A DNA stretch of 6,010 nt, taken from NCBI GenBank assembly GCA_001799045.1, contig MGRY01000038.1, positions 1-6,010 of the forward strand. Direction: 5' to 3'. The position numbers were made by a program, and so were the translations under genes. Positions 1-5,550 of the stretch are shown here, piece by piece. Numbering within the stretch: position 1 is the first letter of the stretch; each line of letters begins with the position of its first letter. This DNA is from Deltaproteobacteria bacterium RIFCSPLOWO2_02_56_12. GTDB lineage: Bacteria > Desulfobacterota > Binatia > UBA9968. The notes beneath the pieces are model-generated. The model saw only the letters and a list, made by a program, of their open reading frames with translations. It was not told the DNA's origin and did not search any database.

Positions 1-331
1 CCATTATAGGTTTGGCGATATAATCGTTGCAGCCGGCCTTCAACGCCTTTTCCTCGTCCTGCTCCATAGCCTGGGCCGTCAAGGCAATGACGGGCAAATC
101 CTTCCCCCAATCGGTCAGTCTTAGCGACTTGGTCGCCTCCCAGCCATCCATTACGGGCATTTTGAGGTCCATAATGATTAGGTCGGGGCGCGAACGGGTT
201 GCAAGCTCCAGAGCCTCTTTGCCGTTGGAGGCAAGCACAACGTCATAATTGCCCATGTTTTTCAGCCGGTAGAAGAGGATCTCTCGGGTATCCTCGTTAT
301 CTTCGACCACGAGAATTTTTTTAGCCTCCAT
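1..331 (-). CDS. Response regulator receiver domain protein (CheY/DivK-like), 3' end outside window
   Basis: The first 110 residues are visible, read leftwards from an ATG at 331; the gene continues past the window edge. It is a nearly complete receiver domain of a two-component system, a cytoplasmic protein phosphorylated by a histidine kinase. Visible hallmarks are the acidic pair E10-D11 after the hydrophobic first strand (KKILVVEDN), the phospho-acceptor D55 in LIIMDLKMPVMDG, the switch residue T85 in IALTAQAM, and the invariant lysine K107 in DYIAKP. The strand-4/strand-5 region resembles DivK-type stand-alone receivers, but a C-terminal output domain beyond the edge cannot be excluded. 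The start is supported by AGGAGA at 344-339, seven bases upstream. The gene is transcribed divergently from nuoB, and its Shine-Dalgarno lies partly inside a hairpin. Its kinase partner and target are not visible. Family assignment is secure; the output function is unknown. Confidence 0.93.
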   Translation of the reverse strand, partial: MEAKKILVVEDNEDTREILFYRLKNMGNYDVVLASNGKEALELATRSRPDLIIMDLKMPVMDGWEATKSLRLTDWGKDLPVIALTAQAMEQDEEKALKAGCNDYIAKPIM

Positions 332-341
332 GAACGGATCT

Positions 342-356
342 CCTAACTTGGTTAGG
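342..356 (-). promoter_or_regulatory. Hairpin/dyad overlapping the response-regulator ribosome binding site
   Basis: CCTAAC (342-347) and GTTAGG (351-356) form a perfect 6-bp inverted repeat around a 3-base loop. Read on the minus strand, the downstream arm contains the AGG of the AGGAGA Shine-Dalgarno of the response regulator gene. The element could act as an RNA hairpin that partly hides the ribosome binding site, or as a small operator. A perfect 6+6 dyad can arise by chance at this scale, so the sequence supports its presence but not a function. Confidence 0.35.
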
Positions 357-428
357 GAACGGAATCCCTTCCCCGGTGTTAAGGAATATTCTTTTACGCT
401 CCGGCCAGGGTAAAACGGGGGTATCTCC

Positions 429-458
429 TTGTCAAGGGGAGGTAATGAGAGGTTATAA
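429..458 (+). promoter_or_regulatory. Candidate sigma-70 promoter upstream of nuoB
   Basis: TTGTCA at 429-434 matches five of six bases of a -35 box, and TTATAA at 453-458 lies 18 bases downstream as a possible -10. The -10 region coincides with a small dyad, TTATA-AA-TATAA (453-464), that could be an operator or simply AT-rich promoter DNA. A transcript from here would have a leader of roughly 50 nt before the nuoB start. This is the best match in the divergent region, but it rests on consensus matching only. Confidence 0.35.
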
Positions 459-516
459 ATATAAGGGGATTCATCGAGCGGAGGGGGAGTTGATTTCTGC
501 GTAACAGATAGTTTAT

Positions 517-1035
517 ATGTACGACATGAGCACGGATAGATCCAAATTTGAATCTAAGTATGGCGATGATAAGCTGCTTGCCGAGTCCGTGGTTCTCACG
601 CGTGTAGATAAGGCGATTGGCTGGGCGCGCAAGTACTCACTCTTCCCTTATCCTTTTGCTACCGCCTGCTGTGCGATGGAATATATGTCGCTCTCGATGT
701 CTCCCTACGACATCGACCGCTTCGGAGCCCTTTTGCCCCGGTTCAGTCCGCGTCAGGCCGATCTTCTTATGGTGATAGGAACGGTTAACCATAAGCTGGC
801 GCCGGTGCTCAAGAGGGTGTATGACCAGATGGGCGAACCGAAATGGGTCATGGCCTTTGGGGCCTGCGCTTCCAGCGGCGGCTTTTACGATAACTACGCG
901 ACCGTACAGGGCATTGACCGGATTGTCCCTGTCGATATCTATGTTCCGGGATGCCCGCCGAGACCTGAGGCTGTTCTCGATGGTTTGATGGAGCTTCAGG
1001 GCAGGATCGCTCACCAGAAACATCCCCTGCTTTAG
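517..1035 (+). CDS. nuoB: NADH-quinone oxidoreductase subunit B (complex I N2 [4Fe-4S] subunit), stand-alone
   Basis: The 172-aa product is a full-length NuoB, the peripheral-arm subunit of respiratory complex I that holds the terminal N2 [4Fe-4S] cluster and passes electrons to quinone at the membrane interface. The four cluster ligands are visible: adjacent C51-C52 in TACCAMEY, C117 in FGACASSGG, and C146 in YVPGCPPRPE. Their spacing (65 and 29 residues) equals that of E. coli NuoB (C63, C64, C129, C158). Q79-A81 lie in the conserved FSPRQADLL segment. An in-frame TAA at 502-504 blocks any longer start; the ATG at 526 (MSTDRSK) is an alternative. No Shine-Dalgarno sits at normal distance: the purine run at 480-489 is 27 bases from the ATG. 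Usually nuoB is followed by nuoC and nuoD; here the next gene is a sirohaem reductase after 107 bp. It may belong to a dispersed complex I gene set or serve another oxidoreductase complex. The family call is secure; the partners are unknown. Confidence 0.93.
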   Translation: MYDMSTDRSKFESKYGDDKLLAESVVLTRVDKAIGWARKYSLFPYPFATACCAMEYMSLSMSPYDIDRFGALLPRFSPRQADLLMVIGTVNHKLAPVLKRVYDQMGEPKWVMAFGACASSGGFYDNYATVQGIDRIVPVDIYVPGCPPRPEAVLDGLMELQGRIAHQKHPLL

Positions 1036-1051
1036 ATTATGGCTTGCAAGC

Positions 1052-1078
1052 TTGACTTTCGTTATGGTTTTATATAAA
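1052..1078 (+). promoter_or_regulatory. Weak candidate promoter in the nuoB-reductase gap
   Basis: TTGACT at 1052-1057 (five of six -35 bases) is followed after 15 bases by TATAAA at 1073-1078. The spacing is shorter than the preferred 17, so this is only a candidate. If used, it would start the reductase/sirohaem transcript independently of nuoB, with a leader of about 55-60 nt. Confidence 0.25.
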
Positions 1079-1123
1079 AACTAACTTAATAAATAGAAAA
1101 TATCAGGATTAAGCTAACGAAAG
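1056..1123 (+). repeat. Long-range inverted repeat in the reductase leader
   Basis: CTTTCGTTA at 1056-1064 and its exact reverse complement TAACGAAAG at 1115-1123 flank a 50-base AT-rich loop. The right arm ends five bases before the GAAGGGA Shine-Dalgarno (1129-1135) of the reductase gene. The loop includes the 12-base palindrome TTTTATATAAAA (1068-1079). It could be a paired operator for a dimeric regulator looping the promoter, or a leader stem near the ribosome binding site. There is no GC-rich stem with a T-run, so it does not look like a standard intrinsic terminator for nuoB. Confidence 0.4.
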
Positions 1124-1142
1124 CTCCTGAAGGGAATATCTT

Positions 1143-3446
1143 ATGACCGCAGTAGAGTCCTGGAAGCAAAAGCTTGCGCACCTTATGCCGCCCGATCTTG
1201 CCCGGGAGATTGATATCTTTGAGACGCAGATCGAGTTGAGAAAGCAAGGCAAGATCGACGAGCGGGTTTTTGCTGAGACGAGGCTGCGCCGGGGAGTATA
1301 CGGCCAACGCTACGATAACGGTCAAAGGCATGATGGCGTAAGGGTGCAGAAGCTTCGGTTGCCCTCTGGAGGTCTGACGAAGGGGCCTGAAACGGTGTGG
1401 GATGCCCCCGGCATGATACGCATAAAAATACCTTTTGGCGGGTTAAACCCTGAACAGATGGAAGTTCTGGCCGACTTGTCAGAGGAATATGCGGACGGCA
1501 TATCACACGTCACTACCCGCCAGGACATCCAATATCACTTTGTCCATATCGATGACACCCCATCTCTGATGCGGCGACTTGCCGCGGTGGGCATCACTAC
1601 AAGAGAGGCGTGCGGCAATGTGGTTCGTAATGTAACCGCGTGCCCTCTCGCAGGAGTCTGCAAAGATGAAGTTTTTGATGTAACCCCATACGCTAAGGCT
1701 TGCTCAAAATTCTTGCTGGGTCATCCTGACACGCAGGATTTCGGGCGCAAGTTTAAGATCGCGTTCTCCGGCTGCAAGCAGCACCCATGCGGTTTGACCA
1801 GCATGCACGACATGGGGGCAATCGCCAAGAAAAAGGTTGTGAACGGTGAGGAACGGCGCGGTTTTGAGTTCTACGTTGGCGGCGGTCTCGGAGCAGTGCC
1901 TTATAGGGCGCAACTCTTTAACGATTTTCTGCCTCAGGAGGAGCTTCTGCCCATTGCGCAGGCCGCGTCGCGCGTCTTCGCTCGGTTGGGGGAGAAGCGC
2001 AATCGCGCCCGCGCACGGGTCAAGTTTCTTGTCGCAAATCTAGGGATTGACGAATTCCGCAGGATGGTGCTGGAGGAACGCGAGAAGCTTGCAGCGGACC
2101 CGCGATGGACGGACTATCTTTCAAGGCTCCATGAGTGGGCGGAAAAGCCCCTCAAGCCTGGCGTGAGTTTGGACGGGAGCGAACGTCCCGCGGGGTTCGA
2201 TGCCTGGTATGCCACGAACGTCTATCATCAGGAACAGCCCGGTTATGTTGTGGCGACAGTTACTCTTCCTCTTGGCGACATAACGGCCGACCAACTCCGC
2301 GCCCTTGCAGATATTGCGCCACGCTTTGTCAAGGACACTATCCGGACTACTGTGGAACAGAACCTCGTGTTTCGATGGGTCAGTGAAGCTGATCTACCTG
2401 ATCTTTATAAGGCGCTTTGTCAGATTGGTCTCGGAGAGCCCAATGCCGGCACGATTGTGGATGTTACCGCCTGCCCGGGAACGGATACGTGTAAGCTAGG
2501 AATTGCTTCCTCACGAGGGCTCGCCAGGAAGCTGCGTACCCATCTGAGTGAAGCGAGCCTTCAACTGGACGAAGCCGTCAAAGGGCTCCGCATTAAGGTA
2601 AGCGGTTGCTTCAATTCATGCGGTCAACACCATATAGCGGACATAGGTTTTTACGGCATTAGCAGAAATGTCAATGGCTACACCGTACCCCACTTTCAGG
2701 TCATGTTGGGCGGGAAGTTCAAGGATAATGCCGGGGCCTATGGGCTCCCGGTCGGGGCGGTTCCCTCGAAACGGATACCGGAAGTCGTCACGCTGGTCAC
2801 CGATCGCTATGTCAGGGAGCGGCAGAGGGGGGAAAGCTTTCAAGATTTCATCAGCAGGATCGGAAAGAAAGAGGTTAAGGCCATGCTCGACGGTCTCACC
2901 AAGGTTCCGCCCCACGATGTTGACCCTTCCTATTACAGCGATTGGGGTGACCCGCGGGAGTTTACTTTGACCGACATGGGGGTTGGAGAATGTGCTGGAG
3001 AAGTCGTTTCTCAGGCACAATTTACGCTGGCGGCAAGCGAGCGGGAGCTCTTTGAGGCGCAGATATACTTTGATTCTGGGGATTTTAAAAAGGCAGTACT
3101 GACGGCTTATGGAGCTATGGTCCAGGCGGCACAGGGTATTGTTAAAACCCAGCATTACGATATTTCGGACAACGAGGAGGCTATTCTTAGCGAGTTTCAA
3201 CAGCGATTTTGTGATACGCAGTTGTTTTATGACAAGTACGCCGGCAGGCAATTTGCTGATTACCTATTCAAGGCGAGAGAGGCCTTGAAAAGCAGGGGTG
3301 AGATAGGAGAGGACTTGGCGCTGCGGCGTCTTCAGGAAGCGCAGCTTTTTATCGACGCAGCGCACAGTTGCTACAAGAAACTGAGTGAACTGCAAAGTGC
3401 CAGCCGTGCTAGCGTCGCTGGGACTGCCAGCCCAGGCGAAGGATAG
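1143..3446 (+). CDS. Sirohaem [4Fe-4S] nitrite/sulfite reductase with C-terminal HEPN-like domain
   Basis: The 767-aa product has the duplicated ferredoxin-type nitrite/sulfite reductase architecture, which reduces nitrite to ammonia or sulfite to sulfide with six electrons at a sirohaem coupled to a [4Fe-4S] cluster. The cluster ligands are clear in the second half: C444 and C450 (TACPGTDTC) and C489 and C493 (SGCFNSCGQH). By analogy with E. coli sirohaem reductase, the basic active-site residues are R126 (TTRQDIQ), R162 (VRNV), K203 and K205 (GRKFK). The first half also has C167/C173 (ACPLAGVC) and C211/C216 (GCKQHPC). The reductase body ends near residue 615. Residues about 628-748 form an additional helical unit (ASERELFEAQIYFDSGDFKKA onwards, then KAREAL and RRLQEAQLF) resembling HEPN domains, followed by a low-complexity tail. 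No flavin domain is present, so ferredoxin or a similar donor is likely. GAAGGGA at 1129-1135 sets the start. Sirohaem genes follow directly. Nitrite versus sulfite specificity cannot be decided from sequence. Confidence 0.92.
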   Translation: MTAVESWKQKLAHLMPPDLAREIDIFETQIELRKQGKIDERVFAETRLRRGVYGQRYDNGQRHDGVRVQKLRLPSGGLTKGPETVWDAPGMIRIKIPFGGLNPEQMEVLADLSEEYADGISHVTTRQDIQYHFVHIDDTPSLMRRLAAVGITTREACGNVVRNVTACPLAGVCKDEVFDVTPYAKACSKFLLGHPDTQDFGRKFKIAFSGCKQHPCGLTSMHDMGAIAKKKVVNGEERRGFEFYVGGGLGAVPYRAQLFNDFLPQEELLPIAQAASRVFARLGEKRNRARARVKFLVANLGIDEFRRMVLEEREKLAADPRWTDYLSRLHEWAEKPLKPGVSLDGSERPAGFDAWYATNVYHQEQPGYVVATVTLPLGDITADQLRALADIAPRFVKDTIRTTVEQNLVFRWVSEADLPDLYKALCQIGLGEPNAGTIVDVTACPGTDTCKLGIASSRGLARKLRTHLSEASLQLDEAVKGLRIKVSGCFNSCGQHHIADIGFYGISRNVNGYTVPHFQVMLGGKFKDNAGAYGLPVGAVPSKRIPEVVTLVTDRYVRERQRGESFQDFISRIGKKEVKAMLDGLTKVPPHDVDPSYYSDWGDPREFTLTDMGVGECAGEVVSQAQFTLAASERELFEAQIYFDSGDFKKAVLTAYGAMVQAAQGIVKTQHYDISDNEEAILSEFQQRFCDTQLFYDKYAGRQFADYLFKAREALKSRGEIGEDLALRRLQEAQLFIDAAHSCYKKLSELQSASRASVAGTASPGEG

Positions 3447-3457
3447 TTGAGTCGATC

Positions 3458-4084
3458 ATGGACCTCCAGAGGATCAACGTAAAGTTTTTTGTTGAGAATC
3501 CCGACGGCATCCTTCTGACGGATTTTATTCGAATCTTCAATTCATGGATTCAGGCCTCGGACGGAGAATACTATGATATCGCTGATTACCATCATGTTCA
3601 TGCCGGCCCTGGGGTCTTGCTGATCGCTCATGAGGCGAACATCAGCATCGATAATACCGGCAATCGTCTTGGACTCCTGTACAATCGCAAGCAGCCCCTT
3701 AGCGGAAACAACCAGGAAAAACTCGATTTCGTCTTTAGGAGCGCGCTTGAGTTTTGTCGCCGGATAGAGGAGGAACCGGCCCCTCAGGGAAAGATCAAGT
3801 TTGGTGGAAACGAGTTCTTATTTTTAATCAATGACCGCTTGCTTGCGCCGAATAGCGCAGCGACCTTCCGTGCCGTGAGTCCGGACCTTGAAAAAATAGC
3901 CAAGACGTTGTATGCGGGGGCGGAATTCCTCATGGATCATAGGAATGATGCTAGAGAGATTTTTGCGGTGAAAGTAAAGTCATTAGTTCATTTTGAAGTT
4001 TTGGAACTGCTTCACAACCTCCAGGATCACGGGGAGCTTAAAAAGGAAGGATCATGGGATACTACCCGATCTTTGTCGAAATGA
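3458..4084 (+). CDS. Uncharacterised 208-aa protein within the sirohaem/reductase cluster
   Basis: I do not recognise a characterised family. The 208-aa product has no signal peptide, transmembrane segment or cysteine motif, and looks like a soluble cytoplasmic alpha/beta protein. Notable segments are W30, a D40-IADYHHVH-A49 stretch rich in histidines (H45, H46, H48), PGVLLIAHEA (51-60), D65, LGLLYNRKQPL (71-81), a helix with FRSALEFCRRIEEEP (93-107), and ELLFL-like FLFLINDRLLAPN (120-132). The body ends around residue 190, and the last residues are encoded inside the next gene's 5' end. It begins 12 bases after the reductase stop and overlaps the Met8-like gene by 31 nt, so it is very probably co-transcribed and co-translated with them. 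Its Shine-Dalgarno is weak (GAAGGA at 3438-3443, 14 bases from the ATG), suggesting translational coupling to the reductase. A role in reductase maturation, sirohaem delivery or electron transfer is inferred from position only. Confidence 0.88.
   Translation: MDLQRINVKFFVENPDGILLTDFIRIFNSWIQASDGEYYDIADYHHVHAGPGVLLIAHEANISIDNTGNRLGLLYNRKQPLSGNNQEKLDFVFRSALEFCRRIEEEPAPQGKIKFGGNEFLFLINDRLLAPNSAATFRAVSPDLEKIAKTLYAGAEFLMDHRNDAREIFAVKVKSLVHFEVLELLHNLQDHGELKKEGSWDTTRSLSK
4043..4050 (+). promoter_or_regulatory. Ribosome binding site fixing the Met8-like start
   Basis: AAGGAAGG lies three bases before the ATG at 4054 and inside the 3' end of the preceding coding sequence. It favours this ATG over the in-frame ATG at 4081, and this choice produces the 31-nt gene overlap. 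The nine residues it adds (MGYYPIFVE) match the typical N-terminus of this family, which supports the choice independently. Confidence 0.7.
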
Positions 4085-4689
4085 CGGGAAGGCCGTGCGC
4101 CGTCGTGGGGGGCGGGCTGGTAGCTGAGAGGAAGGTGGCGGCGCTTTTCGAAGCGGGAGCAAGAGTCACTGTCATAAGTCCCAATCTGACAACATGCCTG
4201 CAGTCCTGGGCGTCAGAGGGGAGATTGAATCATGTGGCACGGGACTATCGCCGGGGAGATCTGGGCGAATTTGAAATGGTTTTTGTTGCCACTGATAATG
4301 CGGAGGTCAACGCGGCTATTGCCCGGGACGGAAGAGAGCAAAGAGTCTGGGTCAACAGCGCCGATGATCCGTCCCATTGCGACTTTATTCTGCCTTCCGT
4401 CTTGCGGCGGGGAGAGCTCGTCGTGGCGGTAGGAACGGGAGGAAGCAGCCCGGCCCTCGCAAGAGCGATCAGAGAAGAATTGGAGTCCTATTTCTCCGCG
4501 GACTACGACTTGCTATTGCAGGTCGCGGCTGAAGTCAGGGTAGAACTAAAAAATCGTTCCGCGGTCGCAAACGCGGAGCTCTGGCGTAAGGCCTTCGCCG
4601 ATGGCTTTCGTAACCTTATAGCTGCGGGAAAAAAAGCGGAGGCAAAGGCCTATCTGGTGAGGCAGTTGGAGGGGGCGCCATGCAAGTAG
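4054..4689 (+). CDS. Precorrin-2 dehydrogenase / sirohydrochlorin ferrochelatase (Met8/CysG N-terminal type)
   Basis: The 211-aa product catalyses the last two steps of sirohaem synthesis in this family: NAD-dependent oxidation of precorrin-2 to sirohydrochlorin, then ferrous iron insertion. The N-terminal Rossmann motif VGGGLVAERK spans 18-27, preceded by the characteristic YYPIFVEMTGRPC. FVATDN (77-82) closes the nucleotide-binding core. D104 in NSADDPSHCDF aligns with the CysG/Met8 aspartate implicated in both reactions. GTGGSSPALARAIREELE (127-144) is the family dimer/active-site signature corresponding to CysG S128 and following. A C-terminal helical domain runs to about 206. Length is that of stand-alone Met8-like enzymes, not the CysG fusion, because the methyltransferase is encoded separately by the next gene. 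It overlaps both neighbours, indicating tight coupling with the unknown 208-aa gene and cobA. Which reactions it performs in vivo (dehydrogenase only, or also chelatase) is not provable from sequence. Confidence 0.94.
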   Translation: MGYYPIFVEMTGRPCAVVGGGLVAERKVAALFEAGARVTVISPNLTTCLQSWASEGRLNHVARDYRRGDLGEFEMVFVATDNAEVNAAIARDGREQRVWVNSADDPSHCDFILPSVLRRGELVVAVGTGGSSPALARAIREELESYFSADYDLLLQVAAEVRVELKNRSAVANAELWRKAFADGFRNLIAAGKKAEAKAYLVRQLEGAPCK

Positions 4690-5480
4690 GGAAGGTCTAT
4701 CTCGTCGGCGCGGGCCCCGGCGATCCTGGTCTTCTGACAGTTCGCGGCCTCGAGGTATTGCGGATTGCGGAAGTGGTCATCTATGACCGCCTTGTAAACC
4801 CCGTCCTCTTGGAAGAGACGCCGCCAGAGGCCGAGCGCATCTTTGCCGGTAAATTCGCGGGAAATCACAGCCTGCCGCAGGAGGAGATTCATCAGCTCCT
4901 TATTACCCACGCAAAACGCGGCCTGGTGGTCGTGAGGCTCAAAGGCGGGGATCCGTTTGTTTTTGGCAGGGGTGGAGAAGAAGCCGAAGCGCTGGTAAGC
5001 GCGGGGATTCCCTTCGAGATCGTCCCGGGGATAAGCTCAGCCCTCGCAGTGCCTGCCTACGCCGGGATCCCGCTGACCCATCGGGGAATGTCCTCCTCAT
5101 TTGCCGTTATTACTGGCCATGAGGCCTGTAAAGCGAGTCCCGCAGTGGATTGGAAGGGACTGGCAACTGCGGTCGACACGCTAGTCATATTGATGGGACT
5201 GAAGAACCTCCCCGGAATCGTCGCCCAACTTCTTGTCAATGGGCGCTCTCCCGAGACGCCGGCGGCGCTTATTCGCTGGGGGACAACCGGGAAGCAGGAA
5301 ATAGTAACCGGCACCCTCGCCGATATCGCCGGTAAAGCAGCCACCCTGCGTCCCCCTGTAGTGGTGGTGATCGGCGAAGTAGTCAGCCTGAGTGAAAAGC
5401 TTCGCTGGTTCGAGGCACCATGCCTGACCGTCGAAATGCTGCCGCGCATCCGTGCAGATGAATTGGCAAGCCAGCCTTAG
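4680..5480 (+). CDS. cobA: Uroporphyrinogen-III C-methyltransferase (SUMT)
   Basis: The 266-aa product transfers two methyl groups from S-adenosylmethionine to uroporphyrinogen III (C2 and C7), giving precorrin-2, the branch point to sirohaem and cobalamin. Visible tetrapyrrole methylase motifs are [11 protein letters not shown] (10-20), YDRLV (35-39), [14 protein letters not shown] (57-70), [16 protein letters not shown] (86-101), [24 protein letters not shown] (split as PGISS 116-120 and PLTHRG 131-136), LMGLKNL (171-177), and VVIGEVV (229-235). Many SUMTs have arginine where F59 follows GK; this is a small deviation. A roughly 25-residue tail follows the core. It starts with GGAGGGGG at 4668-4675, and its ATG overlaps the Met8-like stop by 10 nt (ATGCAAGTAG), so the two are translationally coupled. 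It is a stand-alone SUMT, not fused to HemD or to the Met8 domain. Context points to sirohaem production for the upstream reductase. Confidence 0.96.
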   Translation: MQVGKVYLVGAGPGDPGLLTVRGLEVLRIAEVVIYDRLVNPVLLEETPPEAERIFAGKFAGNHSLPQEEIHQLLITHAKRGLVVVRLKGGDPFVFGRGGEEAEALVSAGIPFEIVPGISSALAVPAYAGIPLTHRGMSSSFAVITGHEACKASPAVDWKGLATAVDTLVILMGLKNLPGIVAQLLVNGRSPETPAALIRWGTTGKQEIVTGTLADIAGKAATLRPPVVVVIGEVVSLSEKLRWFEAPCLTVEMLPRIRADELASQP

Positions 5481-5543
5481 TCAATTCTATTCCGTGGTGA
5501 ATCTAACCGAGACGGGAGATCTTAGGGTGAAACGCACCTCCTT
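5481..5543 (+). other. cobA-hemD intergenic leader with anti-Shine-Dalgarno-like sequence
   Basis: This 63-bp gap breaks the overlapping pattern of the preceding genes. Just before the hemD ATG it holds CACCTCCTT (5535-5543), which resembles the 3' tail of 16S rRNA, the opposite of a ribosome binding site. It could pair with GGGAG (5514-5518) or, through CACC, with GGTG (5526-5529). No clear terminator or promoter is visible. Confidence 0.4.
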
Positions 5544-5550
5544 ATGGTAG
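5527..5550 (+). other. Possible 7-codon leader ORF overlapping the hemD start
   Basis: GTG at 5527 begins a tiny frame (VKRTSLW, stop TAG 5548-5550) whose stop lies just past the hemD ATG at 5544. It has a well-placed Shine-Dalgarno, GGGAG at 5514-5518, with 8 bases to the GTG. hemD itself has none. The arrangement would suit termination-reinitiation coupling. It is short enough to be coincidental, and no conservation can be tested here. Confidence 0.2.

Larger units (their letters stand above)
332..516. other. Divergent intergenic region between response regulator and nuoB
   Basis: This 185-bp gap separates two genes transcribed away from each other and must hold both start regions. It contains the 342-356 dyad next to the response-regulator start, a second weak inverted repeat (GGGAA at 355-359 with TTCCC at 369-373), the candidate promoter at 429-458, and a purine-rich GGAGGGGGAG at 480-489. 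No tRNA, terminator or small coding sequence is evident in it. Confidence 0.5.

Noticed and set aside
27..248. Plus-strand open frame at the left edge
   Set aside because: It is the shadow of the minus-strand receiver domain with all phosphorylation-site residues intact.
637..1023. Minus-strand open frame opposite nuoB
   Set aside because: It is antisense to conserved NuoB sequence including its cluster cysteines; its translation is basic, low in structure and unrecognisable.
1068..1079. TTTTATATAAAA palindrome as a terminator after nuoB
   Set aside because: The stem is pure A/T with no GC pairs and no dedicated T-run, so it would be far too weak for intrinsic termination; a promoter or AT-rich operator is a better reading.
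2616..3251. Long minus-strand open frame (211 codons) opposite the reductase
   Set aside because: It lies fully within the well-supported reductase gene, has no recognisable motif, and reflects antisense codon patterns of a coding region.
3024..3386. HEPN toxin (RNase) of a toxin-antitoxin system
   Set aside because: The domain is in frame within the reductase gene, lacks an R-x4-6-H motif, and no nucleotidyltransferase antitoxin partner is nearby.
1143..3446. Dissimilatory sulfite reductase (DsrA/DsrB)
   Set aside because: The protein is a single fused two-repeat chain with no inserted ferredoxin domain, and no dsrA/dsrB pair, dsrC or dsrMKJOP genes are present; the two-repeat assimilatory type fits better.
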